DNA of 64,000 nt from Myoxocephalus aenaeus (Eukaryota; Chordata; Actinopteri; Perciformes; Cottidae): the NCBI GenBank assembly GCA_038501785.1, contig JBAMJR010000040.1, forward strand, positions 653,501 to 717,500, given 5' to 3'. The notes beneath the pieces are model-generated. The model saw only the letters and a list, made by a program, of their open reading frames with translations. It was not told the DNA's origin and made no database searches. The position numbers and the translations under genes were made by a program. The stretch's first letter is position 1. Each line of letters starts with the position of its first letter. Positions 33,208 to 45,638 of this stretch are shown here, in pieces.

Positions 33208-36200
33208 GTGAGTGCCGTGTCTCGACGAACACAGACTCTGCCCATGTGACATTTAATATTTGGGTATTCACATTTTACAGATTTATATAGCAGCAAAAAT
33301 GTGGTTTAAGCTCTGATTTTTTTTTTTTGTCCAGCTCATGCACCCCATCATTATGTCACAATGTTTGTGTCATTGGTCAGATGGAAGAAGAAGAACCTTT
33401 CAGACCTACTTTGAAAGGAAACGCACAAAGATCGACTCTTAGAGTAAACTATTTAATGTGAAAGAAACAGATTCACAATATATAAAGACCTCCATTCAAG
33501 TTGTCTCTGCTTTAGTGTAGATTGGTGTAGACACATTGTCTATTCTGGCGCAGTGGTGAGTACTGTATTCTTAATTTTATTGGTGGCCATCTCAATCAAT
33601 CGAAGTCCCCTGTTGTGCACTGTATAGCAGCATGGAAACCAAACAAACGGAGCAAATAGCAGCTCCAGGTATGTGTTATCTGTTCAGCTCGGGTAGTGAC
33701 AGTAATTCAGTTAGACATTGTGGAGGACTTGAGCAGAGATTAACTAATTTGGAGCCTCTGAAGATCAAAGAAGCAGAGAAATCTAAAGCTTACTGAAACA
33801 AGTATGTTATGTAAACCTGTCTTTATGTAAAAAGATACGCAGATGAAAAAATGTACAGGGTCTTTTAAACCTGTGTGGAAAAGAAACCAGAAAGGTCAGA
33901 GAGACCGTACCTGTCTGATCAGCTATTCATGTTTCTTACCTTGATGCGTTAAATGCTCAGTCTGTGCGGACATAAGTTCAAGAGAGTGCAGTTCTTTGGC
34001 TACTGTTGCACAAGTGTTACGTGATTATACTTGTTAAAAATTGTTAATAACACAGTCACTATTGTCTGTCTAGGTCAAATATGAACCCATTTCTTACAGA
34101 AGTATTTACGTAGGTTTGTTACTATACAGTAGGTTTTTTCTACAAGTAGGTGTTGGTTCCCAGGCAACAAACAAGTGTTTCCGAAAGCTAAAACCACAGA
34201 GTTGAAACGCTTGTTACCAGGAGACAACATTATGAAATGCTCTACTTTCGGTGACTGAAAAACTGACTTTGTGATTGTTGGCACTGCAACAGAACAACAT
34301 TTTCTCCGATCAATCTTAAAAACACGGCTTTCCCTTTTCTAAATGAGAGAAAAATATATCAATTATTTCTATAATAATAATACATTTCATTTTAAAACAC
34401 ACTTTTCTTTCAAAAGAAAATATAGTTAAAACATAGTTAAAGCAACCCATAATAAACAATTATAAAAAATTACAAGCTGATAATGATTAAATGCAAGGTA
34501 AAAAATGCCTTCCTGAATAAAAAGGTTTTTAGGCCAGTCTTAAAAGAGTTCAGTGTCTGAGTTGCCCTTAGGCGGTCAGGGAGACTGTTCCAGAGGCGTG
34601 GCGGACACCCGGAGGAGCGAGCGGGCTATAAACTAATTCTAACTCAAAACATTTTGGATCCAAAAATACCATGCTCCTACCTCTGGGAGAATCATTTTGA
34701 TTGATATTATTATGAGAAGGGCAAATGTGTGTTCTCCCTCAAGATTTAAAACTTGGTTTGTTCTTGTCTGAAAACTTGAAATGTCACTTTTTTCCACTCC
34801 TCTTCAGCTTACGCCTAGTGAAGAGGCTTTTCTCCGGAATTACGCAGGTGTGGTCCACAGTCAGATGAGCCAGCTACCACAGCACAACATAGACCAGGGT
34901 AAGGCTGTGACACGCACACCAACACACAGACACGCACATTTAACGTGCTATTGAGGGTTCATACATATCCATATACATCAGCTCACAAACGCCCCCTTCA
35001 CATGGGGGCTACTTTGCCCAGACAGAAAACACGGGGAAATCCCTCCACACACAGCGCTCCTCTTGAGTCCTTAACCCCAGCCGGCTTAACGGTTTCCCTG
35101 GCTGTGCACGGACGCTGACTCAGCGGCCCACCAGCGCTGAAAGATTACTCACGCGGCAAACAGCGTGGCTGACTGGAACCGAGTGACTCACCCTCTGCAT
35201 GAGGGCATCGCTGCTTCCACCGCTGCCTCTCACAAATGGCCACGAAATAATTCAGTTATTGATGTGTTTTATATGATCAAGCAAATCCCTGTTCATTGTG
35301 GCTGTTGTAAGATTGACGATGGTTATGCTTTTTCAGGGCATCAGGGGGCGCTGTTGAGCTTTCTTAAGCGGCACAGTTTTTACATTTCCAAACCACAAGA
35401 GGGTGCTAGATGAGTGTGTGGAGAGTGACACTGCAGTTACCTGGAAAAGCTGCAGCAAATTGTTTTAAAAATAAATATATTTTCTAGAAGTCGACTTGTC
35501 AGCTGCTTTCCAGGCTCGGTCCCAACACGTCTGTCAGATAGGAGCCCTGCTGTCCTCCCATGGTAAACCTGCTGGGGCCCAGGCCTTCGGTGTCCCTTCT
35601 GATATTAGTCCCTCAGGGGAGCTTAAAGTCAGGAACATTGCTTGCGACACTTTACCTACAATGAAGAGTTATGTCTCCTTGTCCGTGTCCTTTCTCTGCA
35701 AGGCAACAATCAGCATTGTTTGAATTGATAAATATGTGGTTTTCTGTGGAGAGGGATTTTATTTTACAGGGCAGCAAAAGACACCGTGACTTCGTCTTGT
35801 TGTCCTTCTCTGTTGTTTATTTTAATATATTTGATTTAACCGACAGGGTAATACAATTGTGCAGTTAAATTCAGGCTCATTCTGGAATATGTGCTGCATC
35901 TTTATAATTTCAATGCGTATAATTGCGTCATGGGCATGCAGTGTGGATTGCATTATTACAGTGCGTTTCTTCATCGAGCAGCAGAACATGAAGCATTGCA
36001 TCAGATGGGACGGGTGGTATCAGGTCTTGAAAAGTGCAACACCTAAAGTGAGATCGGCACCGATTTTTAAGTTATACATTTTTGAAGGATGTTTTCTGTT
36101 TGTTTAAAAAACTTCACACTAGCTGTCAGTTTGTGCTGCATACCATCTGCCTCTGTCTTCATGCCCTTTAATAGATACAGGACTCCACGTCTCTGCTATC

Positions 36201-37374
36201 AATACTGATAAGAGGAGCTTCATTAATTATGCACGAATAGGACTGGGGAAAGGTGCTCTCTGTATGCATTATACATCACAAAAATAGACACATTTAGTGT
36301 AATTTGGCAGCCTGCCACCTCCTCAGTGTGCCAATAAATAATTTGTGGTGTGCATCTTATCCAAAGTACTGTGATTAGGCGTGTAGATAGCTGAGAGTTA
36401 ATCACTTCTAAATATTCAGGGCTGAAGGACAGTATAGTTTGTGGGTATCAGCACATTCGGGATCCTTTTGAGGTAGTTTGAAGAGGAAAGTCCACTATTT
36501 GATCTCATTTAGACTTGGTAATAAGAGAGAAATAGATGAAAGGACGCAGTCAATTGCACAGTCATTGTGCCTCTTGAAATTTAATTTGACAGAAGCACAG
36601 CTTTCAAACAAATAATACCAGTGTGAATTAGTCTAAAGTGAGGTTTTATTTGATTCCTGTTCAAAAGTATAGGTAATTGTGCAAATCATATTCATACATT
36701 TTGGGGAAAAGACATTAACATTGCATTTCAATGTGGTAATTATACTGGGCATGAGTGTGGAGGTAAAGCAGGTTGTACTCTCTGGGGTTCACTCTGTTCA
36801 CTCTTCATTCTAATGGCAGCAGACCTTTCCCCTCACCTTTCTGTATGCAGTAGTAGTCTGTCTGTCCCAGTTGACCATCACAGTGCAGCAGACACTGTCT
36901 GTGACTTGCAAGCAGATTTCCAGGCAAAGGTTGTTTGTCTTTGTCTGATCTTGCATCATTGATGTTTCTGCTCGCAGCAGTTCCACCTTCAGACTGCCTA
37001 CGGGTCTGGTAGAGTAGATTCAATTCATTGAATTTTCTCTTAACAGGTTAGCTTGGGCAATATTTTCCTATTTGGGGAAGATGATTTCAAAGAATAACGT
37101 CATCCACTTCGTTCTGAGTTAAGATGTATTTTGAAAAATGTCTAGTTTGAACTGTAGACATAAAATCCACACTGCTTTTGAAGCCATTCGACGAAGCTGT
37201 TTTCAAAAGCTAATCGCTTCTCCTAATAAAAAAGCACACTGTTTACTATGATTGCTTCTCAGCTTGCTGTTTGGAAAAATTATAATTTGGAGTGGATGAC
37301 TCACCCCTTTCAGCTTGTCAAATAATACAGTTTAGTCTGCTACTTTTAAAGGTTTATATAGGCTTCTTCTTATA

Positions 37375-37405
<31 letters not shown>

Positions 37406-39665
37406 GGAGCCATCTGACCCCTTTTTAGCCCCAAGCCCCCCAGCACCTCTTTTTCGCAAAAAAAAGAAGAAAAAAGAATCTTGTTTTTAAAAACGGAAAC
37501 TTAATTATATTCCATTTTTGAACCGAACAACACAGTTTTTTGACTGAAACTCCTTCCTAACATGTCAATGCTTTGTTTTATTGTGATCTTTGTTGCAGAT
37601 TCCGATTCTTTAGGTCCTAATCTTTACAAAAAGGTGTCTTATTAGTATGTGGGCCCTGAACTATATACAGTTTGAAAAACCCGGGGGGGGGGGGGGTGGT
37701 CGTCGCTCGAGGAGGCATTTTTGGGGAATCTGGCTCATATCATGCTGGATGTTCATAGTTATGATCAAAATATGGTATCAAAGTGATTTTTTTGGAAAAT
37801 ATAAATTTTTAGTATTATAACTCATTTGTGGTTCCTACGACTACTGGAACACGGGGGGGAAAGAGGTGCAGACCCCCATGGGGGTCTGTCGAGCTTAAAA
37901 AGGTCAGAGACCAAAGGGATTTTTCAGCCACAATATCCAGCCGTGTGAGACGGAGGACATGCTGATGCAGGATGCTCCGATGCCCGCGTCCTCGAGGGGT
38001 CTCAGCATCCAGCCATCGTGTCACGTGTCAGACACCGCCTCATCGATCGAGTGGCGGCATGCATAGAGGGCGCTGAGGGCACTATCCCACTGTTGAGAAG
38101 CACTCAAATATTGATCACTCCAAGTCAAGGCCGGGCTGTATTCAGGAAATGTTAGATAGAAGTGTAGGTGTGCGACCGGACGAAAGCTAATATGACAGAT
38201 GGATAACATTATTGCGGTTGTCAGCTTCGGCGTATTCTGATAAGAAAACACATTTGTAGGTGTTGCCGTCTCATCTGTCCGTCACATGTGATCGGACTGA
38301 TTGAAATGTTGCTCAATCCCTGAATCATTCCCTCAAACTCTGCGCAGCTGTCGAATGTAATTCTGGGTCCTCCTTTTTAAGAAACAAGGGGGGGAGGGGC
38401 TACCGCTCATATTTCTTTTATGTCTATGGGTCACGGAATTTGCATTTTTACATGTTTTAATTGGCTGATTACCATACATGCAAATACATAATTTTGTTTT
38501 GCATTTTTAAACAGGCCAAAATTGGAAGTCTCAGCCAAAAGGCTCTGGAGCTTCTTTCTCATTCAGCTTTTTTAGCTGAAGCACCTTGATGTGGCTGAGG
38601 AGCGGAGGGCGACCAGCGTGCTGCGTTTCAACACTGAGATTGTGATTGAACATGAAGTGTGAACTCATTAAGTCAGGCCTGTTTTGTTGGGGCTCTGTTT
38701 TAGCGTAACTGTCTGCAGAGTTTTTAGAGCACAATATGGTGAGAACAGAGGTTCTGTCTTTACAGTCGGGCTGCTCACTTGAACAAGAGACTTTGTCAGA
38801 GCCGCACACATAGCCAGCAATTTCAGGACTTGTTATCTTGTCTAACTTGACAAGGACAGTTTACTCCTCCCCAGAAAGACGTCTGAAGGCCCCACAAAAG
38901 AGGATTGACGAGGATGGGGTTGCCATAGCAACCTCCGTTGTCCCAGGAAAGCTACGATTTCCTGTGGGGTTTTTGGTGTTGCTGCAAAGTGCTGCATCGG
39001 TAGATTGGAGCAGGTGTCATTAGGGGGCCGGGAGGCAAGCTGGAGTGCTAATTACACAACCGTAGTGTGATATTACAATCTCTTGTTTCAACTGTTACTG
39101 CAGCCCTGTCGACGCACAATCTTGTTTCTTTTTTACCCTGTGTTACAATCCGGTACAGTGCAATATTTAAACTCACCTTTTCATGCGAAAGCCATGTTAC
39201 AGTAAGGACCCGCCTTTGTTTGGCGACTCGGGCCGGGCATGAGTGGTATCGGTTCTTATTTTATGTTGTTTGTCACTGCAGCATGAATCAGAGCCAACGA
39301 CTCAGATTTACGAAGTGACTCGTCTCCCAAATCACTGAAACACTGAGACGTCTCCTTAACTACGCTCTCGTCTCTTTGCCTCAAACTTCATTTCAAAGCT
39401 TGTTAACTCTCTGAAATATCACCGTGTGAAGGGAAAATGATGTTTCCCCTTTCTGTTAAAATAACTGAATTTTTCTATAGGTTGTATTTTATTAAGATAA
39501 ACATTCTACACGATACTATAATTATACGAGTGGCAGAAAGTAATGCAAAAGCTTTATACTTCAATGATTAGCAAGTAGTGTGCAGTTATGTGACGCAGAT
39601 CATCCCATAAATGTGTGTGAAAAAGTAGCCCCACTGTGTTTGTTGATGATGGCACGTTGAGCCGG

Positions 39666-39702
<37 letters not shown>

Positions 39703-42700
39703 CCCTGTTGTGTGTCGTGCTTCTTCACCCGCCTCGGCCTGAAGTCATTTTCGAGGAGAGGATCGCATGTCTGCGTCCTCTCAGCTGACCCCGTACAGAC
39801 CGTGACCTCAAGTGATGTTGCTGCTCAGACTCATAACTCTGTGCGTCCTCACTGCAACACTGGAGTCATCATGTGGCGACTTCTGTTCAGACAGGAGGGA
39901 CTTGAGTGACGCAGCAAGCTGCTTTTTACTTAAAACAAACTCCCTTTGGGTTAATTTAACATATTGATTTATAGAAGCGAGAAGAAAGACTTTGTTTGCT
40001 TGTGAATTAGTTCTGGTGAATAGATGGCATTCTGGCTGCTTTTGGACGAGGCTCGGGATACAACTCATGGTTATTCATTCATTAATCGCTCTTATTTGTT
40101 TAGTTGATTGATTCATTGTGTGTCTATTGACTGTTAGAAAATAATCAAAGCGCCTTTCATATGTGAATTTGAGACATGGTTTCATCAATATTTGCTCTTT
40201 TTTTAATTTAATTTGAAAACAACGGACTATATGTCAAAAATAGTTTTACTTTATCTTCTATGTTCTTTGCCTGTAAAGTCCGTTTGAGGGATCTTTATTT
40301 CCTCTCAAAGTATTTATTGAGGACAAATCGGATGATATGCCCGTTGTTGCTGTTATTTGTGTAATCCGTCGCCCGGAGCCGCTCTGTTCTCCCCACCAGG
40401 CGGGATGAGAAGGGGATCAGTGCACCGCGGAGGGAGGGGCCGGAGAACGGACCGACACGGAGCCGCATCCTCACCAACGAGCCGTCTGCTCACAGGCAGC
40501 ATCCTCTGATGCAGGCTGATTTTTATCTGTTGCTAGGCAACAGCTTTGAGGGACCTGATGTCGCCATCTAGTTGGCTAAAGCTTGTTTATTTGTGTGTGT
40601 GTGTGTGTGTGGCAGGGCGAGGTCCGCACATGACTCCCCGTCAAAGTAAAACGGATATAGCCCACTCCGCTCTGTGGATGTATTTTGAGAGCATTTTTGC
40701 TGGTCGTTGGGCTCAAGTTGCTCAGTGTCTGACGTGTCCTTCCTCTGACCCGCCTGTTACACAAAGGTGAACTTATTCACACCGCCACAAAGTGATTTAG
40801 ACTTTACTGTGATAAATGAGTGTTATTGCAAGTCCTTGCGACAAAAACATCATCTTGAACAGATTCAGCAGCAGTGCCATTGTGTGGCGTTGAGTAATTG
40901 TCTCTTGTTCAAGCATCATTATCCCGTCGTGCTGTCTCAAAGCAGACGAGATTCATGTTATGAACTGAAGTCGAGCAGCATGTCTGTGTCAATATCTTTT
41001 TTGTCACATTCACATCTCCAGTTTCTTCTCCTGCTTCCTTTTTGCCATAACATTTGGATGGCCAATGAGCTTTCAAGAGGAACTTGAGAGTTCATATAAA
41101 CAGGCTCCCTCCCCCAAAAGAAACATGGAAATCATCTTCCCCGTAGAGAGAGCCAAGCGAAACGCACACTTCTGTGTTTGGAGGGTCTGTGCGGTCTGAT
41201 GAGAAGGGTCTGCCCTTTGTGCCAAATACATGTGGAGGCTCACAGCCCCTGGCCTACTTTCATATCTCCACAATAATTAAATCCAACAAGCACCTAAGGG
41301 GCTGTTGTGTGGCGCGTTTCTTTTTTTTTATAGCAGACGTGCACAAGGTGCTGTTTGAAAACTGTCTGCAAAGGTGTGGAACCTGGTGTTAATAATATTT
41401 ATGTGCTCGTCGCCCGTTAAGGTCTTTTATTGCGACGCCTCATCGCGGTTACTGTCGGCACCAAGTTGTCCTTTGCCCCTTTCGTCTTTAAGCGACGCGT
41501 TTTTAATTAAGGGTTTGAGGAGACTCGAGATGTTGCAGTATGTGCTTTGTGGTCTCAATCAATTTCCTTCCATTACCAAGAAGCAAATGCATCTCACCAG
41601 GCTGCCGAGCATGACGGTGCAAGAGGGACTTAATGCTTTCCTACTTCATCTGGCAGGAGCGTTTTTTACCTCTCTCTTTTTCAGAGTCTACACATTGCAT
41701 TGCTCAAATTGAAACTTACCACGCCCTTGCCAAAAAAAATCCGCCCAATATGAAAAAACAGTTGGATATATGAGAAGGTGAAAGAGCATTGTGTAATAAT
41801 TTTATCTTGCGCAAGCATAATTGGAAAATGGGTATTAATTTATCAGAGACAAACCTTCTCAGCAGGTGTGGACAGGCCCAAATGACTTGATGAATCACAG
41901 TTGGCCACACACTGAGTAATTCCTATTTAAACAAAAGCCTGCTGACAGTCTTATTGTGTAGCTAGGAACCCGTTAGTAGACTCCACCCATAGGAGACTGT
42001 AATTATCGGTTTGTCTTCATTAAATTGGGGAAAGTGAAAGATGCACAAAAGGAGAAAGAATAAATCCAACCCCTGTGTGCTGTGCTGTTGATCATTTTAG
42101 TCTCTTTTCTGTGTGCTCGTTGATTCTTATTTCCAGAGCGTAGCGAGGTTAATATCATCGGCTGGTATCTAGTATTGTTTACTCAGCCTGAGCTGCAGCT
42201 GGCATTGAAGCCTTAAAATGTAGGTGTTATCATGGCAGAGCAGGATGCTGCCGTCAGCAGGTCACTCTGTGTGTCACAGCATCTCCTGTCGGGGCGCTGT
42301 GATGGCGGGCGGTGGCTAAGTTTCCACAACAGGTGACCTTGGCAATAGATGAAATGACCTGCTTGCACCCAAAATGATTTTGACGCTGTTGTATTCTCTT
42401 TTGGGTTTATAGTCACAACTGATACTGTCAAGATCCAATGACCTCTCACTCACTTTACACAAAAAAAAAGAAGTGGTTTTTGAATGATCCGATCAGAAGT
42501 TAATAGTTCATAACGTGTTGAAGATTTACTGAGATTCAACCAACATTCAGATAGAAAGGCTGTTTAATATGAATGTTTCGAAATAATAACCTGGTCCATA
42601 CCAAAGGTTATGCCCTCTACTCAAACCGTACACCATTGTGTTTTCTGTGAAAACAAATGTGAGCAGAAAAGCTAAATCTGATCCCAGTAGATTACTAACT

Positions 42701-43219
42701 GTAAACCCCTTATGAATGCAGGTCTCCTGTGTTTCTGTCAATCTAACGACCTATTACAGGTCACTCCTAGTATGGATATAAAGAGATGGGACATTTCCTG
42801 TTAGACATGGAAGTAAATATATTGTCAAAAGCTCAAACTAATACACTCCTCAGACACAATTAGTGTTCAAAACTCACACAATCATCATTTCAGGATGTTT
42901 GGTTTATATTATGAATCAGATTTTGGCCTCTATAATAAATATACAATAACACTTAATTCTCTTTAAAGCCCTAATTCCTAACATCTACAACAGTTACAGT
43001 AAATTATATTGTTATTTGTTTTCACGTTGAGGATGTTTTTGTGGCGATGTTTCCTGTTGCATAAGACCACGTTGGGTTAATAGCTTCGTCTGTGTCGTTT
43101 GAATACAACGACACAGACTTATGTGGAGGACTAACCTGACAATCTGCTCTTGGTTCTCAGGTGCGGAGGACGTGGTGATGGCGTTCTCGCGGTCAGAGGC
43201 GGAGGACCGGCGACAGTGA
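33112..43219 (+). CDS. ctnnbip1: beta-catenin-interacting protein 1 (ICAT)
   Basis: ICAT binds the armadillo repeats of beta-catenin and displaces TCF/LEF, damping Wnt transcription. Coding exons 33112-33207, 34808-34898 and 43161-43219 splice in phase to 81 codons plus TGA, exactly the human length. Residues 1-62 form the helical domain (KSPEDMYVQQKVRVLLMLKK, SEEAFLRNYAGVV), which binds the last armadillo repeats. Residues 63-81 are the extended tail GAEDVVMAFSRSEAEDRRQ that occupies the TCF groove, with the key Asp66, Phe71 and Glu75 kept. Differences from human are few and mild (e.g. Ala76). The ATG context is good (GGGGGATGA, G at -3). Introns are GT-AG; the second is 8.3 kb. The gene follows pik3cd on the same strand. 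No defect is seen. Confidence 0.97.
34365..34630 (-). mobile_element. LINE fragment, C-terminal end of ORF2 plus 3' UTR
   Basis: On the minus strand 34622 to 34470 is open for about 50 codons and reads PPRLWNSLPDRLRATQTL then NSFKTGLKTFLFRKAFF before a stop (TAA at 34470-34472). RLWNSLP...F(K)..LKT.LF is the typical C-terminus of fish LINE ORF2 proteins of the L2/CR1 or related clades. The 3' tail runs to an (ATT)n end near 34370. It is a 5'-truncated copy in ctnnbip1 intron 2. Confidence 0.8.
34808..34898 (+). CDS. ctnnbip1: ctnnbip1 coding exon 2
   Basis: Encodes residues 33-62 plus the first base of Gly63 (LTPSEEAFLRNYAGVVHS then QMSQLPQHNIDQ). Acceptor TCCTCTTCAG, donor CAGG|GTAAGG, phase 1. 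It covers the last helices of the beta-catenin-binding bundle. Confidence 0.96.
37376..37405. repeat. (ATT)n microsatellite
   Basis: Ten ATT units in ctnnbip1 intron 2. Confidence 0.9.
39666..39700. repeat. (CA)n microsatellite
   Basis: About 17 CA units in ctnnbip1 intron 2. Confidence 0.93.
40366..40490. promoter_or_regulatory. CpG-dense patch inside ctnnbip1 intron 2
   Basis: Roughly 15 CpG dinucleotides fall in about 120 bp (GTCGCCCGGAGCCGC, CACCGCGGAGGG, GGCCGGAGAACGGACCGACA), whereas flanking DNA is CpG-poor. Vertebrate CpG decay makes such a patch stand out as an orphan island, a possible alternative promoter or enhancer. No coding exon goes with it. Confidence 0.4.
43161..43219 (+). 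CDS. ctnnbip1: ctnnbip1 coding exon 3 (TCF-groove tail)
   Basis: Acceptor TTGGTTCTCAG; encodes the rest of Gly63 through Gln81 and TGA 43217-43219. This exon alone carries the acidic/hydrophobic tail that competes with TCF for beta-catenin. Confidence 0.96.
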
Positions 43220-43792
43220 CCCTGGGCCCCCCTTTCCACCCCACTGCACCCCCTTCCCGCACGTGATCCACAGCAACTCCACAAACACGACACTGATGAG
43301 CTCAGGAGAGGAGGGGCACCCGGGGGGGCCAGAAGAGGAGGCGAAGAGACACCCGGAGGTGGCCCCCCCCCCCACCAGCCTCTTCCATCCCCGACTCCTC
43401 CTCATACAAGCTGGCACACCATTACCTGAGAGGCACTCGAGTGCTTCGCTGTGGGTTGAGTCTCAGCAACAAGGCAGTCAGTGAAAACGCTCACAGATTG
43501 TGTGGATGAATATCAAATGTAGGTTGTTGTTGTTGTTTTTTGGGTGGGTGGGTTGGTATTGTTTTGTATTATTTTTGTCTGTGTTGAGACTTTAGGCAGT
43601 GTTACATGTTCTATCTGCTCCAGCCAGCAGCTGATTGAAGCAAAGAGAAATATAGTTTTGGTCAAGCAGCGAGTGTGACGATTGATCGTGTTAGGGGAGA
43701 GATTTTTAATTATTTCTGCTTACCCTGATGGGGCTGAAATTGTTTTGGATTTAGCTGTCGTGTTATAAAGGCTTTTGTATTCTGTCACACGA

Positions 43793-44336
43793 GGGGCCTC
43801 ATTTATAAACATTCCGTGTGTATAAATAGAGGCGTGAAAGATGGCTAGCCGTCTCCCACCCAGATGTTGGGATGCTTCTGAAGAGCGTCAACACGTCTAC
43901 TTACAACCTGCATGCTGAAGGCCAAGCAGTCAAATATAATCTGATGTAATCATAACACTTCGCAGACAATTAACTTCACGTTATATAAATTTCCGGCCTG
44001 TTTATTTATCACCTGCTTGCGGCCGAAAGTCAGTCGTAGCACCCAGACGCGCTTATTGTCTCCTAGTGGCCAAAAAGTCTTAACTGACTAAAGACCTCAT
44101 TTAAATTTTTGATATTTGCGGTCTGATCTTTTGTTCACGTGCAAATACAAGAATGATTGATGTGTGCATTAACACTCACAACAGGCCTGTCATTAATCAT
44201 TCATGTTTAATTAAAGGGGTTAAAACGGAGCAGGATCACGAGGCTCGTGACAAACTGCGTTAAGGGAACGGTATTTTTTGAGTGCACGCCGGTTTCTTCT
44301 CCGCGAATCTCCGCACAATTTTATAAATGAGGCCCC
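43793..44336. mobile_element. 544-bp inverted-repeat DNA element (GGGGCCTCATTTATAAA ends)
   Basis: The left end GGGGCCTCATTTATAAA is matched exactly by the reverse complement of the right end (44320-44336), a 17-bp terminal inverted repeat. There is no transposase frame. I recognise this terminus style from short fish DNA transposons but cannot name the superfamily; no clean target duplication is visible. It lies in the presumed 3' UTR of ctnnbip1. Confidence 0.75.
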
Positions 44337-45561
44337 CCATTGTTCTTCTGCTGCTTTATTTTGAACCATAGGCTGTTAAGAGTGCAGCAAGGCTTTTCTC
44401 TTGAGGAAGGTGCAAAAAAAAAAAAGGAAAGACACTAGCTGACATAATCACATAAAACACATGTGTACACATTCTCCCCAAACAAACACTGGTTTTGGGT
44501 TATTGTGACATGTAAAACCTTTTTTATTGTACAGATAGTGGGAAAAATTGATTGTGCCAATTGTATTTTTTTTTTTATTCTTTTTTTTTATCTGTAAGAT
44601 AACATTAACATAATGATTTAAGAAAATTGCTAAGAGACGAGACGCTGAAGTTGTAATTTATTGTTTACTGAATTGACTTCCTCGAACACATCATTAAAGA
44701 TGGAGAACCAGTAGATAGTTTAATGTCATCAGCAGTGGCTCTTTGTTCACACTAAAAGACACAAACTCTAAATTTGTAACCGCCTGTGACTAAACACGGG
44801 AAGCCAAACATCGAGGGTTTGTGCTATTTCTGACTGTACTGTATCTCTTGCACTATTATCAATGGGATATTTGCAAAAACATGCATTTTGATATTTAGGG
44901 CAGAGATTTTATGTTTGGTTCAATGGATAAAAGAAAACTTTGTAACCATGTTTTTATTCCTTTGGTGATTTAAAAAAAAAAAAAAAAAAGTAAGTATCTT
45001 CAATGTGTTATTTGACTCAACAGGTAAAGCGCAAATGAATATTTGTTAACAACCAACAGGTTTTTCTAGTGACATCATCAATATTTAATGTATTTTAAGT
45101 ACAGTTTGTCAACTTGTATAACTTAAAATAGTTGTAACGTAATGTTTTGAAGCCAAGCATGTCTGCCTCGTGGTTTATAATGTTCATCCAAATGGCGCCG
45201 AGGGTCTGAATCCTCGGCACATTGACCATTGTTTGTACGTTCTTGACGTTTGTGAAAGCTTCCAGCTCTTTTAAAATGTTTCAAAAAAAAAAAAATCATT
45301 TCTTTGTATGGGTAAAGTGTTATCCATTTTTTGTTGTTGGCAATAACTTCTGTTTGAATGTCCTCAGTAATCATTGCGACGTAATCAGCCAACAGATCTA
45401 TCACGCTGTCCGCCTACGGCAAAGACATTTTGTCTTTTTATGTTTACTCTTGTTTTAAAATGTTCTTTATTTGTCTATGCATTGTTTTTTTTTCTCTCTC
45501 TCTCTAAAAGGTGTCTTACTGTACATTTTACCTGTCAAGGTTGTTCTACAGCCTTCATTCA

Positions 45562-45563
<2 letters not shown>

Positions 45564-45636
<73 letters not shown>
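45564..45636. repeat. (GT)n microsatellite
   Basis: About 36 uninterrupted GT units, probably transcribed in the ctnnbip1 3' UTR. Confidence 0.95.

Positions 45637-45638
<2 letters not shown>

Larger units (their letters stand above)
34899..43160 (+). other. ctnnbip1: ctnnbip1 intron 2 (gene-free, 8.3 kb)
   Basis: No coding exon is recognised. It contains (ATT)n at 37376-37405, a 14-G run at 37683-37696, a 20-bp palindrome at 37869-37888, (CA)n at 39666-39700 and a CpG-dense patch at about 40366-40490. Much of the rest is unique-looking, AT-rich sequence that could hold enhancers; I cannot show this. Confidence 0.55.

Noticed and set aside
45564..45636. CRISPR-like or coding meaning of the GT array
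   Set aside because: Plain dinucleotide microsatellite in a vertebrate genome, without spacers.
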